From positions 41,590 through 105,589 of the forward strand of contig CAYNGD010000004.1 of the NCBI GenBank assembly GCA_964396965.1: a stretch of DNA of 64,000 bases, given 5' to 3'. The position numbers were made by a program, and so were the translations under genes. This DNA is from JABMRW01 sp964396965. GTDB lineage: Bacteria > Chloroflexota > Dehalococcoidia > Dehalococcoidales > BS750m-G39. Numbering within the stretch: position 1 is the stretch's first letter; each line of letters starts with the position of its first letter. The notes beneath the pieces are model-generated. The model had not been told where the DNA came from, did not search any database, and saw only the letters and a program-made list of their open reading frames with translations. Of this stretch, positions 1 through 9,784 are shown piece by piece.

Positions 1-42
1 CGGATGAGCTGGTTGATAATCCGGCCAGCGATGGTAAGGGTG

Positions 43-53
<11 letters not shown>
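1..53 (-). CDS. ABC transporter permease, N-terminal start only (partial)
   Basis: An ATG at 53-51 on the minus strand opens a frame that stays open to the window edge (MSASTLTIAGRIINQLIR). It overlaps the 3' end of the ABC ATPase gene by 11 bases, which is the usual coupling of an ATPase with its ABC-2 type permease. The visible residues look like the cytoplasmic lead into a first membrane helix, but no helix is inside the window. The permease call rests on position and coupling only. Confidence 0.5.
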
Positions 54-801
<748 letters not shown>

Positions 802-851
802 AGAATCAGCCCAACTTTATCGTTTAGAGGGGGTAGTGTCAAGGGCGGGGG

Positions 852-1274
852 CTAGCTGGGTATAACCGAGGTGGTGCCGTCGGCGTAGGTCTCGGTTTTT
901 CGGGTGGGCAGTAGCTCCTTAAAGCGGTCAACGGCGTAGCTGCAGGCGGTCAGTCCCTCCTGGCGGTGGGCGGAAGCTACCGCCACCAGGAAGTTGATAT
1001 CGCCCACTTTAAGCCTGCCAACGCGGTGGCATACCGCCATCTTCTCTATAGGCCACTTCTGCCTGATTTCCTGGGCTATCTCCCTGAGCCTTTCGGCGGC
1101 GTTGCCGGTAGTGTCTTGGTACTCTACCGAGGTTACCGCTTTGCCCCGTGAGGAGTTGCGGATAAGGCCGACATAGGTTACCACGCAGCCGCTGGCATCG
1201 GTCTTGACCAGGTTAATCAGCCGCTCCGGGGAAATTGGCTGCCGGGTAATCTCAATCAGGCCGCTATCGCTCAT
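852..1274 (-). CDS. moaE: Molybdopterin synthase catalytic subunit MoaE
   Basis: MoaE transfers sulfur from thiocarboxylated MoaD to cyclic pyranopterin monophosphate, forming molybdopterin. The 140-residue length is typical. The family core is visible: VTYVGLIRN near residue 32, the basic HRVGRLKVGD segment in the middle and the C-terminal FKELLPTRKTE segment, whose two lysines match the catalytic pair. It begins 5 bases after the ftsH stop, so it is probably cotranscribed with ftsH. No moaD is adjacent. The cofactor would serve the molybdopterin oxidoreductase at about 51-53 kb. Confidence 0.93.
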   Translation of the reverse strand: MSDSGLIEITRQPISPERLINLVKTDASGCVVTYVGLIRNSSRGKAVTSVEYQDTTGNAAERLREIAQEIRQKWPIEKMAVCHRVGRLKVGDINFLVAVASAHRQEGLTACSYAVDRFKELLPTRKTETYADGTTSVIPS

Positions 1275-1279
1275 GGTGG

Positions 1280-3202
<1,923 letters not shown>

Positions 3203-3224
3203 CTGTTCACCTCTAGTCTTTTAT

Positions 3225-3253
3225 ATTATAACAGAAATAGCCGCTAATAGAAA
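3225..3253 (-). promoter_or_regulatory. Candidate ftsH promoter (extended -10)
   Basis: On the minus strand TATAAT occupies 3230-3225 and is preceded by TGT, an extended -10. A weak -35 (TTTCTA) lies 17 bases upstream. It sits 23 bases before the ftsH ATG. This is sequence match only. Confidence 0.45.
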
Positions 3254-3364
3254 AAAGTCGACTACCCATATGGTATGGCTAATTGGTACCTGTATCCCTC
3301 CTGCAGCTTATAATACTCTGCGAGTGTTAATGAATTATTAGGTTCGAGGCGGCATGAAGGAGCC

Positions 3365-4192
3365 CTATAGCTTGAGGTAGGTCTCCTGGAGGAGGAGGGC
3401 GTCTTCCTCCAGGTTGGGGCTCTCGCAGATTACCAGCCCCTCGGCTTTGTAGTCCTTGAGCGCCTGGAGGAGTTCTGCGTAGCGCAGGTCGGAGTCCTTT
3501 AGGTTGAGGTGCTTGAGCTCCCCCTTCTGGCTGTAGGCGATTCCCGAGAGGTGGATGTGCATGTCGGCCAGGGCTTGCTCGCCCAGTTTTCCTTTTATCT
3601 CCTCCAATATGGCGGCGAACTCTTTATAGGAGTTGGCCTTACCCTCATAGGCGTGCCAGTGGGCAAAGTCCATGCAGATGCCGGTGCCCTCAAGTTCGGT
3701 GCAGAGTTTTAATACCTCGTCCAGGGTGCCGAAGGCGGTGGGCTTGCCCATGACCTCGGGTCTGATTACTATCGTGTTGCCTTCTTTTTTGAGCTGGCTC
3801 AATACTTGGGCCAGGTTTTTCTTGACCGTCTGGTAGGTCTTCTCCGGCGGGCCGCCGAGGTGAAAGGCAGCGTGGAAGGTAAGGCTCTTGGCCCCGCAGA
3901 CGGCGGCGATGCGGGCGGCCTGGAGTATCCGCTGCTGGCTGGCGGCTACCTTGGCCGGCTCGGCGGCGTTGAGGTTGATGTAGTAGGGGCCGTGTGCCGA
4001 TAGCCGGACGCCCTGGCTGCGGGCGGCCTCGGCCACCAGCTTGGCCCCGCCCTCGGCCATCTTCACCCCGTAGACAAACTCCAGTTCCATGCAGCCCAGC
4101 CCCAGCTCGGCGATGCGCTTGATGCCGTCAACGGTGGCGGCGGTCTTGGCGCTGTGGGGGCTGCCGCCAGTGCCGAATAGAAGCTTTCCCAT
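3365..4192 (-). CDS. Endonuclease IV-like TIM-barrel protein
   Basis: The family (AP endonuclease family 2, Nfo) uses a trinuclear zinc site to cut DNA 5' of abasic sites. This 275-residue protein keeps most metal-ligand positions: His in SAHGPYY, His in TFHAAFH, Glu in RPEVMGK, Asp and His in MDFAHWH, His in DMHIHLSG and Glu in ICESPN. The usual DRH triplet near the C-terminal third appears as LKH, so one Asp ligand is not visible. Overall it resembles the shorter, archaeal-type members. The gene stands alone, next to an inverted-repeat element and divergent from rsfS. Activity on DNA is likely but not certain given the altered site. Confidence 0.8.
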   Translation of the reverse strand: MGKLLFGTGGSPHSAKTAATVDGIKRIAELGLGCMELEFVYGVKMAEGGAKLVAEAARSQGVRLSAHGPYYINLNAAEPAKVAASQQRILQAARIAAVCGAKSLTFHAAFHLGGPPEKTYQTVKKNLAQVLSQLKKEGNTIVIRPEVMGKPTAFGTLDEVLKLCTELEGTGICMDFAHWHAYEGKANSYKEFAAILEEIKGKLGEQALADMHIHLSGIAYSQKGELKHLNLKDSDLRYAELLQALKDYKAEGLVICESPNLEEDALLLQETYLKL

Positions 4193-4230
4193 AGTTTAAG
4201 TATAACACAAAGCTGGCTTTCTCTTTTAAA

Positions 4231-4350
4231 CGAAGGTCTTTCGTCCCACCCACCCGCCCTCATAAGCTGCGCTTCTGTAACTTTCGATTGGGGGGAGGGT
4301 GAGAGAATGTAAAAGGGTGAAACCTTTTTGGGTGGGTGGGTATGGGAAAT
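4231..4350. repeat. G-quadruplex-bracketed inverted-repeat element, copy 1
   Basis: This is the shortest of three related copies (others at 5219-5434 and 8720-8872). The left end has four C3 runs at 4245-4259, so a G-quadruplex motif lies on the minus strand. The right end has GGGTGGGTGGGTATGGG at 4330-4346, a motif on the plus strand. The inner right hairpin is degenerate here (AGGGTGAAACCTTT), and the left hairpin seen in the other copies is not recognisable. The element lies between the divergent endonuclease IV-like and rsfS genes. No transposase is associated. Confidence 0.7.
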
Positions 4351-4377
4351 TAAACTTACGTTAGAAGGAATAATCTA

Positions 4378-4398
4378 TGCTATAATACTAACTGGAGG
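4378..4398 (+). promoter_or_regulatory. rsfS extended -10 promoter and ribosome binding site
   Basis: TGC-TATAAT occupies 4378-4386. A poor -35 (TTACGT at 4356) lies 19 bases upstream. The predicted transcript start near 4392 is followed at once by GGAGG at 4394-4398. This Shine-Dalgarno site ends 7 bases before a CTG codon at 4406, but 22 bases before the first GTG at 4421, so it argues for the CTG start. Confidence 0.6.
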
Positions 4399-4405
4399 CT
4401 AGCTA

Positions 4406-4750
4406 CTGGAATCGTTAGAAGTGGCCCGAACGGCGGTGGAAGCCGCCGCCGATAAGCAGGCAACCGATATCGTTCTGCTGGACGTCGGCAAGGTGTGCAG
4501 CTTCGCCGACTATTTCGTGATATGCAGCGGCGAGTCCGACCGGCAGATTTCCGCCATCTACGATGAAATCCTGCACCGGCTTAAAAAAGAGGGCACCCTG
4601 CCCTACCACCACGAAGGGACGATAGACTCCGGCTGGCTCCTGCTCGACTTTGGCGATACCATCGTCCACATCTTCGCCCCCTTCGAACGCGAGTTCTATC
4701 AGCTCGACGAGCTCTGGCGCCAGGCCACGCCGGTGCTGCGTATTCAGTAG
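4406..4750 (+). CDS. rsfS: Ribosome silencing factor RsfS
   Basis: RsfS (Iojap/RsfA) binds ribosomal protein uL14 and blocks joining of the ribosomal subunits when nutrients are scarce. The family core is clear: ADKQATDIVLLDV, then SFADYFVICSG, then a C-terminal LLDFGDTIVHIF and FYQLDELW. The start chosen is CTG at 4406, giving (M)ESLEVARTAVEAA, which restores the usual family N-terminus and sits 7 bases after GGAGG. The alternative GTG at 4421 has no properly spaced ribosome site and loses five residues. The 3' end overlaps the convergent ndk gene by 7 bases. Confidence 0.92.
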   Translation: MESLEVARTAVEAAADKQATDIVLLDVGKVCSFADYFVICSGESDRQISAIYDEILHRLKKEGTLPYHHEGTIDSGWLLLDFGDTIVHIFAPFEREFYQLDELWRQATPVLRIQ

Positions 4751-5163
4751 CCGAAAATCTCTTCCTTGGTAAAGAAGAGCTTGATTTCGGCCTCGGCGGT
4801 GGTGGCTGAGTCCGAGCCGTGAACGCTGTTCTCCCCGATGCTCAGGCCGAAGTCGCCCCTTATCGTGCCCTTCTCCGACTTGGCCGGGTCGGTGGCCCCC
4901 ATCTCTTTCCTGATTTTGGCCACCGCTCCCTCGCCCTCAAAGACGGCGGCAACTATCGGGGCGGAGCTGATATAGTCCACTAGGTCATCGTAGAAGGGCT
5001 TGCCCTGGTGGACGGCGTAGTGCCTCTGGGCCAGGGATTTATCCGGGCGGAGCATCTTTACCGCCACCAGCTTCAAGCCCAGCTTCTCCAGCCGGGCGAT
5101 GATTGCCCCGGCCAGGCCTCTGCGCATGGCGTCCGGTTTGATTAAAACTAGAGAGCGTTCCAT
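4744..5163 (-). CDS. ndk: Nucleoside diphosphate kinase
   Basis: Ndk balances nucleoside triphosphate pools by moving the gamma phosphate through a phosphohistidine. The protein of 139 residues starts MERSLVLIKPDA, the standard N-terminus. The catalytic histidine is in NSVHGSDS, and the GEGAVAKIRKEMGATDP segment is typical. The ATG at 5163 is preferred over an in-frame upstream ATG because the family begins here and a GAGGAG site lies just upstream. The extra 28 residues of the longer frame are not family-like. Confidence 0.96.
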   Translation of the reverse strand: MERSLVLIKPDAMRRGLAGAIIARLEKLGLKLVAVKMLRPDKSLAQRHYAVHQGKPFYDDLVDYISSAPIVAAVFEGEGAVAKIRKEMGATDPAKSEKGTIRGDFGLSIGENSVHGSDSATTAEAEIKLFFTKEEIFGY

Positions 5164-5218
5164 GATTGACTCCTCTAGAGGATAATATTTTACCGGGTTG
5201 TTTGGCAAGTTTTTAGAT

Positions 5219-5434
5219 AACGTTTTGCGTCCCACCCTCCCGCCCACAGAGGTGATACCTCTCTCACTTGCGGGATTGTTACCCTACCCCTCCCTTTTTA
5301 TCCAACGTTCTTTCTTCCCACCCTGACCCACCCTATGGAAGTTATACTTCTATTAGTTTCTTCTTGGGGGTGGGGCTGAAGAGATGTAAAGAGGCGGAGC
5401 CTTTTGGGCGGGCGGGTGTGGGAAGAAAAACGAC
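5219..5434. repeat. G-quadruplex-bracketed inverted-repeat element, copy 2 (composite)
   Basis: The left end has four C3 runs at 5231-5245, followed by the hairpin AGAGGTGATACCTCT. The right end has the hairpin AGGCGGAGCCT, followed by GGGCGGGCGGGTGTGGG at 5406-5422. A second left-end-like segment at 5302-5351 repeats the pattern AACGT, then TTCCCACCC, so this copy looks composite or partly duplicated. It fills the intergenic space between ndk and the HAD gene. Confidence 0.7.
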
Positions 5435-5439
5435 TATTG

Positions 5440-6096
5440 TTAATGCCCCATCCCCTTTATATCTTCTATGGTCACCCTTTCCAGCGTGTCCAAGATAAGG
5501 TCGGCTTCTTTGAGCTTCTGGCGGGGGTGGGTGTTGGTCACCGCCAGACAATACATGCCCGCCCTCTTGGCCGCGGTCACCCCGGCCACGGCATCCTCAA
5601 TGACCAGGCAGTTGGCCGGCTTAACCCCCAGCCGCTGGGCGGCTAGTAAAAAGACCTGGGGGCTGGGTTTGCCCTCGCTGACATCGTGGCCGTTGACGAT
5701 TACCTGGAAGCAGTCGGCGATGCCCAGGGTGCCGGTGACCAGCTCGATGTTCTCGGCGGGTGTTGAGGAGGCGATGGCTATCCTGAAGCCCTCTTTTTTA
5801 AGTGATTTAAGCAGCTCCAGGGCTCCGGGGAGGGGTTTTATCCTGCCTCTGGCCAGGCGGCAGAAGGTCGCCTCTTTTTCCCTGGCGATGGCATCAACCT
5901 CGGCCTGGGCCAACTCCTTTCCCAGCGTGTTCCTGATGATATTATCGTTCCTCAGGCCGAAGCTGTGCTTGAAGTCTCCGGCGGTGAACCTCACCCCTCT
6001 CCTGCCGAAGATTTCCTGCCAGGCGGCCAGGTGGTAGCGGCCGGAGTCAGCGATAACCCCGTCCATATCCCAGATAACCGCCCTGATTTCAGCCAT
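5440..6096 (-). CDS. HAD-superfamily hydrolase, beta-phosphoglucomutase-like
   Basis: This 218-residue HAD-IA protein begins with motif I DMDGVIADS, containing the nucleophile Asp and the acid/base Asp. Motif II is IASST near residue 110, and the motif III/IV region is GKPSPQVFLLAA followed by CLVIEDAVAGVTAAKRAG. The helical cap between motifs I and II matches the beta-phosphoglucomutase/phosphatase group. The substrate is unknown and could be a sugar phosphate. The gene overlaps the thioesterase gene upstream by 8 bases, so the two are cotranscribed. Confidence 0.9.
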   Translation of the reverse strand: MAEIRAVIWDMDGVIADSGRYHLAAWQEIFGRRGVRFTAGDFKHSFGLRNDNIIRNTLGKELAQAEVDAIAREKEATFCRLARGRIKPLPGALELLKSLKKEGFRIAIASSTPAENIELVTGTLGIADCFQVIVNGHDVSEGKPSPQVFLLAAQRLGVKPANCLVIEDAVAGVTAAKRAGMYCLAVTNTHPRQKLKEADLILDTLERVTIEDIKGMGH

Positions 6097-6529
6097 TAAC
6101 CGGCTCCCGCGGCTTGATGATGAACATGGTGGCGGTGCTATCGGCGATAGGGGTACCGTCCCTGAGGTGCATCTCGGCCTCAGCCTCGATGAGCCTCCTT
6201 GTCTTTTTGGTGACTCGGGCGGTTATAATCAGGGGCTCGTCGGTCGGCAGGGGGCGCTTGAAGCGGGTCTGCATCTTCGCCGTCAGGCTATTGACCCCGG
6301 CGTAGAGGGTGGCGTAGCTCATCGCCTCGTCTAAGATACAACCGATAATGCCGCCGTGGACGACTCCAGACCAGCCCTGGTGCCGCTGGTCCGGGGTGAA
6401 ATCGGCCCTGACCCCCTCTCCCTCCTGGTGGAACTTTAATTTCAGGCCAATGGGGTTTTTCTGCCCGCAGGCAAAGCACATGTCGTAGTCCTTGTCGATA
6501 TCGATTGATATTTTAGGCCAGTTTATCAT
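6089..6529 (-). CDS. Hotdog-fold thioesterase, PaaI family
   Basis: The protein of 146 residues has the hotdog core seen in PaaI-type acyl-CoA thioesterases: CFACGQKNPIGLKLKF near the N-terminus, HQGWSGVVHGGIIGCILDEAM carrying the conserved HGG/DE, then a strand segment MQTRFKRPLPTDEPL. The start at 6529 (MINWPKIS) has a GGAGAG site upstream. The longer frame to 6646 overlaps tsaB and lacks family similarity there. It probably hydrolyses stray acyl- or aryl-CoA esters. It sits between tsaB and the HAD gene in one minus-strand run. Confidence 0.88.
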   Translation of the reverse strand: MINWPKISIDIDKDYDMCFACGQKNPIGLKLKFHQEGEGVRADFTPDQRHQGWSGVVHGGIIGCILDEAMSYATLYAGVNSLTAKMQTRFKRPLPTDEPLIITARVTKKTRRLIEAEAEMHLRDGTPIADSTATMFIIKPREPVNG

Positions 6530-6551
6530 TCTTCTCTCCGTCGTTAGATTA

Positions 6552-7226
6552 TTAGGGGCGCCGGCGCATGGTGATGGCCGGGCGCCTGAGGTAGAGGGGC
6601 TGCAGGCTGGCTGGGCTGTCGTAGTCTTTGGCCTCAAGCCGGGCATTGGCCAGCTCGGCCATTAGGCTGGAGCGGCGGGGCAGGGGTGGAGCGATGACCG
6701 CTTTACCTTTCAGCCTTTTCTTGAGTTCACCGGCGATTATAGTCGCATACTCCCCGCAGAACAGTGTCTTCCCGGTTATCTCCGAGCCCAGCGCCTCAAT
6801 GGTGGTTATGTGCTCTGGCGCCAGCTGTTGCCAGTTATCTTTGTTCCGATAGAGTGCGGTGGCAATCTCTCCCCGCCCGGCGTTAAACACCGGGCCGATG
6901 GGCAGTTTACTATCGGCGTGCTGGTAGGCCTCCAGCTCCAGGCTGCTGATGCCGATGATGGGGATGCCCAGGCTGTAGGCCAGACCCTTGGCCGTGCTCA
7001 GGCCAACCCGCAGCCCGTTATAGCTGCCCGGGCCTCTGGCCAACAGGACACAGCCGACTGATTTTAGCTCTATCCTGGCCTCCTCAAGCAGCCGGGTGAG
7101 GCGAGGCAGAAGCTCGACGCTGTGGTTCTGCCCGCAGCGCCAGGTGGTCTCGGCCAGTACTTTATTATTTTGCACCAGCGCCAAGCTGGCGCTCTCGGTT
7201 GAGCTATCTATGGCCAGCACTATCAT
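6552..7226 (-). CDS. tsaB: tRNA threonylcarbamoyladenosine biosynthesis protein TsaB
   Basis: TsaB is the partner of TsaD and TsaE in making t6A37 on ANN-decoding tRNAs. The 224-residue protein starts with MIVLAIDSSTESASLAL, the ASKHA phosphate loop. It has the TsaD-binding helix around NHSVELLPRLTRLL and the diagnostic GPGSYNGLRVGLSTAKGLA. It overlaps tsaE by 4 bases. tsaD is not in the window. Confidence 0.95.
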   Translation of the reverse strand: MIVLAIDSSTESASLALVQNNKVLAETTWRCGQNHSVELLPRLTRLLEEARIELKSVGCVLLARGPGSYNGLRVGLSTAKGLAYSLGIPIIGISSLELEAYQHADSKLPIGPVFNAGRGEIATALYRNKDNWQQLAPEHITTIEALGSEITGKTLFCGEYATIIAGELKKRLKGKAVIAPPLPRRSSLMAELANARLEAKDYDSPASLQPLYLRRPAITMRRRP

Positions 7227-7681
7227 TTTAGTTCGGCCACCAGCTGACGGTAGCGTTGGCCCTTAGCTTTCAGTTCCAGGCGGCGGCCAGTATCGGAAAT
7301 ATAACTCATCTCAATCAGCAGGTGCTCCGGCGGCAACAGGCTCAGGCCCTTCTCCGCCCACTCCACCACCGAGACGCCCCCGCTGTATAGATAGTCGTCC
7401 AGGCCGAGGTCGGCAATCTCCTCCAGGTTGTCCAGCCGGTAGAAGTCCATGTGATAGAGCGGCAGCCGGCCGTAAAGCTCCCTGACCACGACGAATGATG
7501 GGCTGGCGGCGTAGTCCTTGATACCCAGCCCCCGGGCGATGCCCTGGGTAAGGCAGGTCTTGCCCGCCCCCAGCTTGCCCACCAGCAGCAGGACATCGCC
7601 GGGGCGGGCCAGCTCGCCCAGGCGAGCGCCAAGCTGCTGCGTCTCCTCCGGGCTGTTGCTTGTTATTTCCAGATGGCTCAT
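7223..7681 (-). CDS. tsaE: tRNA threonylcarbamoyladenosine biosynthesis ATPase TsaE
   Basis: TsaE is the small ATPase that recycles the TsaB-TsaD complex. In this 152-residue copy the P-loop is GKLGAGKT near residue 38, followed by SPSFVVVREL and the Walker B-like region LYHMDFYRL. The late VVEWAEKG segment is characteristic. It overlaps thiL upstream and tsaB downstream by 4 bases each, so the three are translationally coupled. Confidence 0.95.
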   Translation of the reverse strand: MSHLEITSNSPEETQQLGARLGELARPGDVLLLVGKLGAGKTCLTQGIARGLGIKDYAASPSFVVVRELYGRLPLYHMDFYRLDNLEEIADLGLDDYLYSGGVSVVEWAEKGLSLLPPEHLLIEMSYISDTGRRLELKAKGQRYRQLVAELK

Positions 7682-8658
7682 CGGCTGGTAAAGTGCTCCC
7701 AGCCCGCCCTGCCTAATTTAAGCGGCTTTCCCTTATGGTCGGCCACGGTTACCCCCTTACCGGCGGTAATCTCGCCGATAACCGTTACCGGGCAGGAGGC
7801 TGCCTTTTTTACCCTATCTATCGCTTCGGCACCGGCGGTAAAGAGCAGCTCGTAGTCCTCGCCGCCGGTTAGGGCCAGTTCCAAAGCTCTATCGCCGAAG
7901 CTGGCTAAGACCTCTGGCGCTACCGGCACACGCCCGGCCTCTATTCTGGCCCCGACCTTACTCGCCTTAGCTATCTGGCCTAAATCGGCGACCAGCCCGT
8001 CGCTGATGTCAATGGTCGTCTTTACCCCCTGCTCCAAGAGTAGCTGGCCTTCGGCGATGCGGGGGGTGGGACGAAAGAAGGCCTGCTGGAAACGGGCGGC
8101 GGCTTCGGCCTCAAATTCAAGTTTTTGGGTAAGCATCTCCAGGCCGGCGGCGGCTGCCCCGAGATTGCCGGTAACGGCTACCAGCTCCCCCGCTTGTGCC
8201 GAGGAGCGGGTCAGCAGCCGCTTCTGGGGGCTTGAGCCCAGTACGGTTATCGAGATAACGACTAAAGGGGCGTTGCTGGTATCCCCGCCGACGATGGTTA
8301 CCCCGTATTCTCCGGCCAGCCTGAGCATGCCGGTGTAGAGGGCGGTGACGCTGTCCACCTCGGTTTCGGGGGGTAAAGCCAGAGACACCAGGGCGTAGCG
8401 GGGGAGGCCGCCCATGGCGGCGATATCGCTTAGGTTTACCGCCAGCGCCTTGCCGCCTATCTCCGGCCAGGGGATTAGGCCCGATGGGTAGTGGACGTCC
8501 TGTATGAAGGAATCGACGGTGGCCAGTTCGATTGAGTTATCGCCCTGCCAGGCAGCGGCATCGTCGCCGATGCCGATTAGGAGGCGCTCGTCACGCAGAG
8601 GCGCCATCTTGGCCAGCAAATCAATCAGCCCGAACTCCCCCAGCTCCGAGACCTTCAT
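7678..8658 (-). CDS. thiL: Thiamine-monophosphate kinase
   Basis: ThiL phosphorylates thiamine monophosphate to the active diphosphate. The 326-residue length is typical. Visible family motifs are GIGDDAAAW near residue 30, IGGKALAVNLSDIAAMGG, the GGDTSNAPL ATP/Mg segment, TIDISDGLVADL and the late TGGEDYELLFT. It is the first gene of a coupled thiL-tsaE-tsaB run. Confidence 0.95.
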   Translation of the reverse strand: MKVSELGEFGLIDLLAKMAPLRDERLLIGIGDDAAAWQGDNSIELATVDSFIQDVHYPSGLIPWPEIGGKALAVNLSDIAAMGGLPRYALVSLALPPETEVDSVTALYTGMLRLAGEYGVTIVGGDTSNAPLVVISITVLGSSPQKRLLTRSSAQAGELVAVTGNLGAAAAGLEMLTQKLEFEAEAAARFQQAFFRPTPRIAEGQLLLEQGVKTTIDISDGLVADLGQIAKASKVGARIEAGRVPVAPEVLASFGDRALELALTGGEDYELLFTAGAEAIDRVKKAASCPVTVIGEITAGKGVTVADHKGKPLKLGRAGWEHFTSR

Positions 8659-8719
8659 GGCGGAATTATAGCACGGCCTTATCTGGGGTCACAAGCAATA
8701 GTGGGTGGATGTCCTTTAC

Positions 8720-8872
8720 CAACGTCTGCTTTCCCACCCACCCGCCCACAGAGGTTTCACCTCTAAAAGCTCCTTAGAGAGAGGGGGTAATTTCCCCGCT
8801 CTGGGGGTGGGGAAAGAAAGTCTAAAAGGCGAAGCCTTTCGGGTGGGCGGGTATGGGGAAAAAGAGAGCTGT
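8720..8872. repeat. G-quadruplex-bracketed inverted-repeat element, copy 3
   Basis: This is the cleanest copy. The left end has four C3 runs at 8733-8747, then the hairpin AGAGGTTTCACCTCT. After about 60 variable bases the right end shows the hairpin AAAGGCGAAGCCTTT, then GGGTGGGCGGGTATGGGG at 8841-8858. The outer sequences TTTCCCACCCACCCGCCC and TTTCCCCATACCCGCCCACC (right end read in reverse) form imperfect terminal inverted repeats. It lies between thiL and the gene at 8956. Confidence 0.72.
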
Positions 8873-8891
8873 TAAAAGGGGTTAGTGGGGA

Positions 8892-8930
8892 AATATAAAG
8901 GGGCGGGCGACTACCACGCCCACCCCTTTT
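8892..8930 (-). terminator. Intrinsic terminator of the duplicated-Cys-motif gene
   Basis: The bases at 8898-8909 pair with 8917-8928 over 12 positions with one mismatch and a 7-base loop. Read on the minus strand, the hairpin is followed by TTTATATTT. It lies about 26 bases past the stop of the gene ending at 8956. Confidence 0.7.
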
Positions 8931-8955
8931 TGGCTAGTGTCTTTAGCGCTCCGGT

Positions 8956-9570
8956 TTAAGTGGTCTTCTTGCGCAGCGCCTCCCGCCGGGCGGCCAGCTT
9001 TTCCAGCTTCCGCTGGAGGGTTTCCTCCATGTTCTGCCCGAACTCGCAGGTCGTGCACTGGAAGAGGCGGGTGCAGAGCCGGTAGGAGATATCGCCCTTC
9101 AGGGCATAGCGGCAGACCCTCTGGTTGCCCGGCAGCACCTTGAATTTCTCCAGGGCGGCATCGAGTTCCGCCGTCCCCTGGGCCATCTTCTCCTGCATGG
9201 TCTGGTCAAACTCGCAGGTCAGGCAGTCATAGTTGTTGGTGCAGATGCGGTAGGAGACCATTCCCAGCTTCATCCAGACACATTCCTTGGGCTTGACCGC
9301 TTCGGCAACCGCCTCGGTTCCGGCGGTCACCACTGCCTCGGGCCGGGCCAGCGCCTCCTTCACCTGGCGCATCAAGACCCTGGTCTCGATGTTGCCCGGA
9401 GCCGTACCGAGAACGGCCTCGAACTCTGACAGGGCCTCCTTGAAGTGCCCTCCCTTGAGGAGCGCCTTGCCCCACTCCAGGTGGTTCTGGACCTCCTCCG
9501 GGGCTATGGCTATGATTTCCTTAGTGGCCTGTTCGGCAACAACCTTTCCTTTGGTAATCCTGGTCTTCAT
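8956..9570 (-). CDS. TPR-like protein with two repeated four-Cys motifs
   Basis: This 204-residue soluble protein has a helical N-terminal part resembling one or two TPR units (about 27-75: NHLEWGKALLKGGHFKEALS and following). It then carries two copies of a Cys module with identical spacing, C-x12-C-x5-C-x2-C. The first is CVWMKLGMVSYRIC with YDCLTCEFDQ, the second CRYALKGDISYRLC with FQCTTCEFGQ. Similar modules occur beside GcvH-like and regulatory proteins of anaerobes, from memory. Two metal or FeS sites are possible. The function is unknown. An AAGGAGG site precedes the ATG, and a terminator follows, so it is probably a single-gene unit. Confidence 0.75.
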   Translation of the reverse strand: MKTRITKGKVVAEQATKEIIAIAPEEVQNHLEWGKALLKGGHFKEALSEFEAVLGTAPGNIETRVLMRQVKEALARPEAVVTAGTEAVAEAVKPKECVWMKLGMVSYRICTNNYDCLTCEFDQTMQEKMAQGTAELDAALEKFKVLPGNQRVCRYALKGDISYRLCTRLFQCTTCEFGQNMEETLQRKLEKLAARREALRKKTT

Positions 9571-9784
9571 TTCCTGGCCTCCTTTCTTATCAACCTGGCC
9601 ATCCCCTCATCCTCTTTAAGCTTACAATATCGCCAGTCGGCTGCCATCTGATGCAGGGCCTATTTTGACTGCTCATAATGCCTAGTTTAAGGCCTGTTTA
9701 ACTAAGCATTTTCTCTTAGTCAATTTATTGAAGTGGCGGTTAAGGTGGTTTATAATTGCGGCGGAAGCGGTCATTTGTAAGGTC

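Noticed and set aside
5268..5646. Short plus-strand frames over repeat copy 2 and the HAD gene
   Set aside because: They cover a non-coding repeat or the antisense of the HAD gene and have no ribosome sites.
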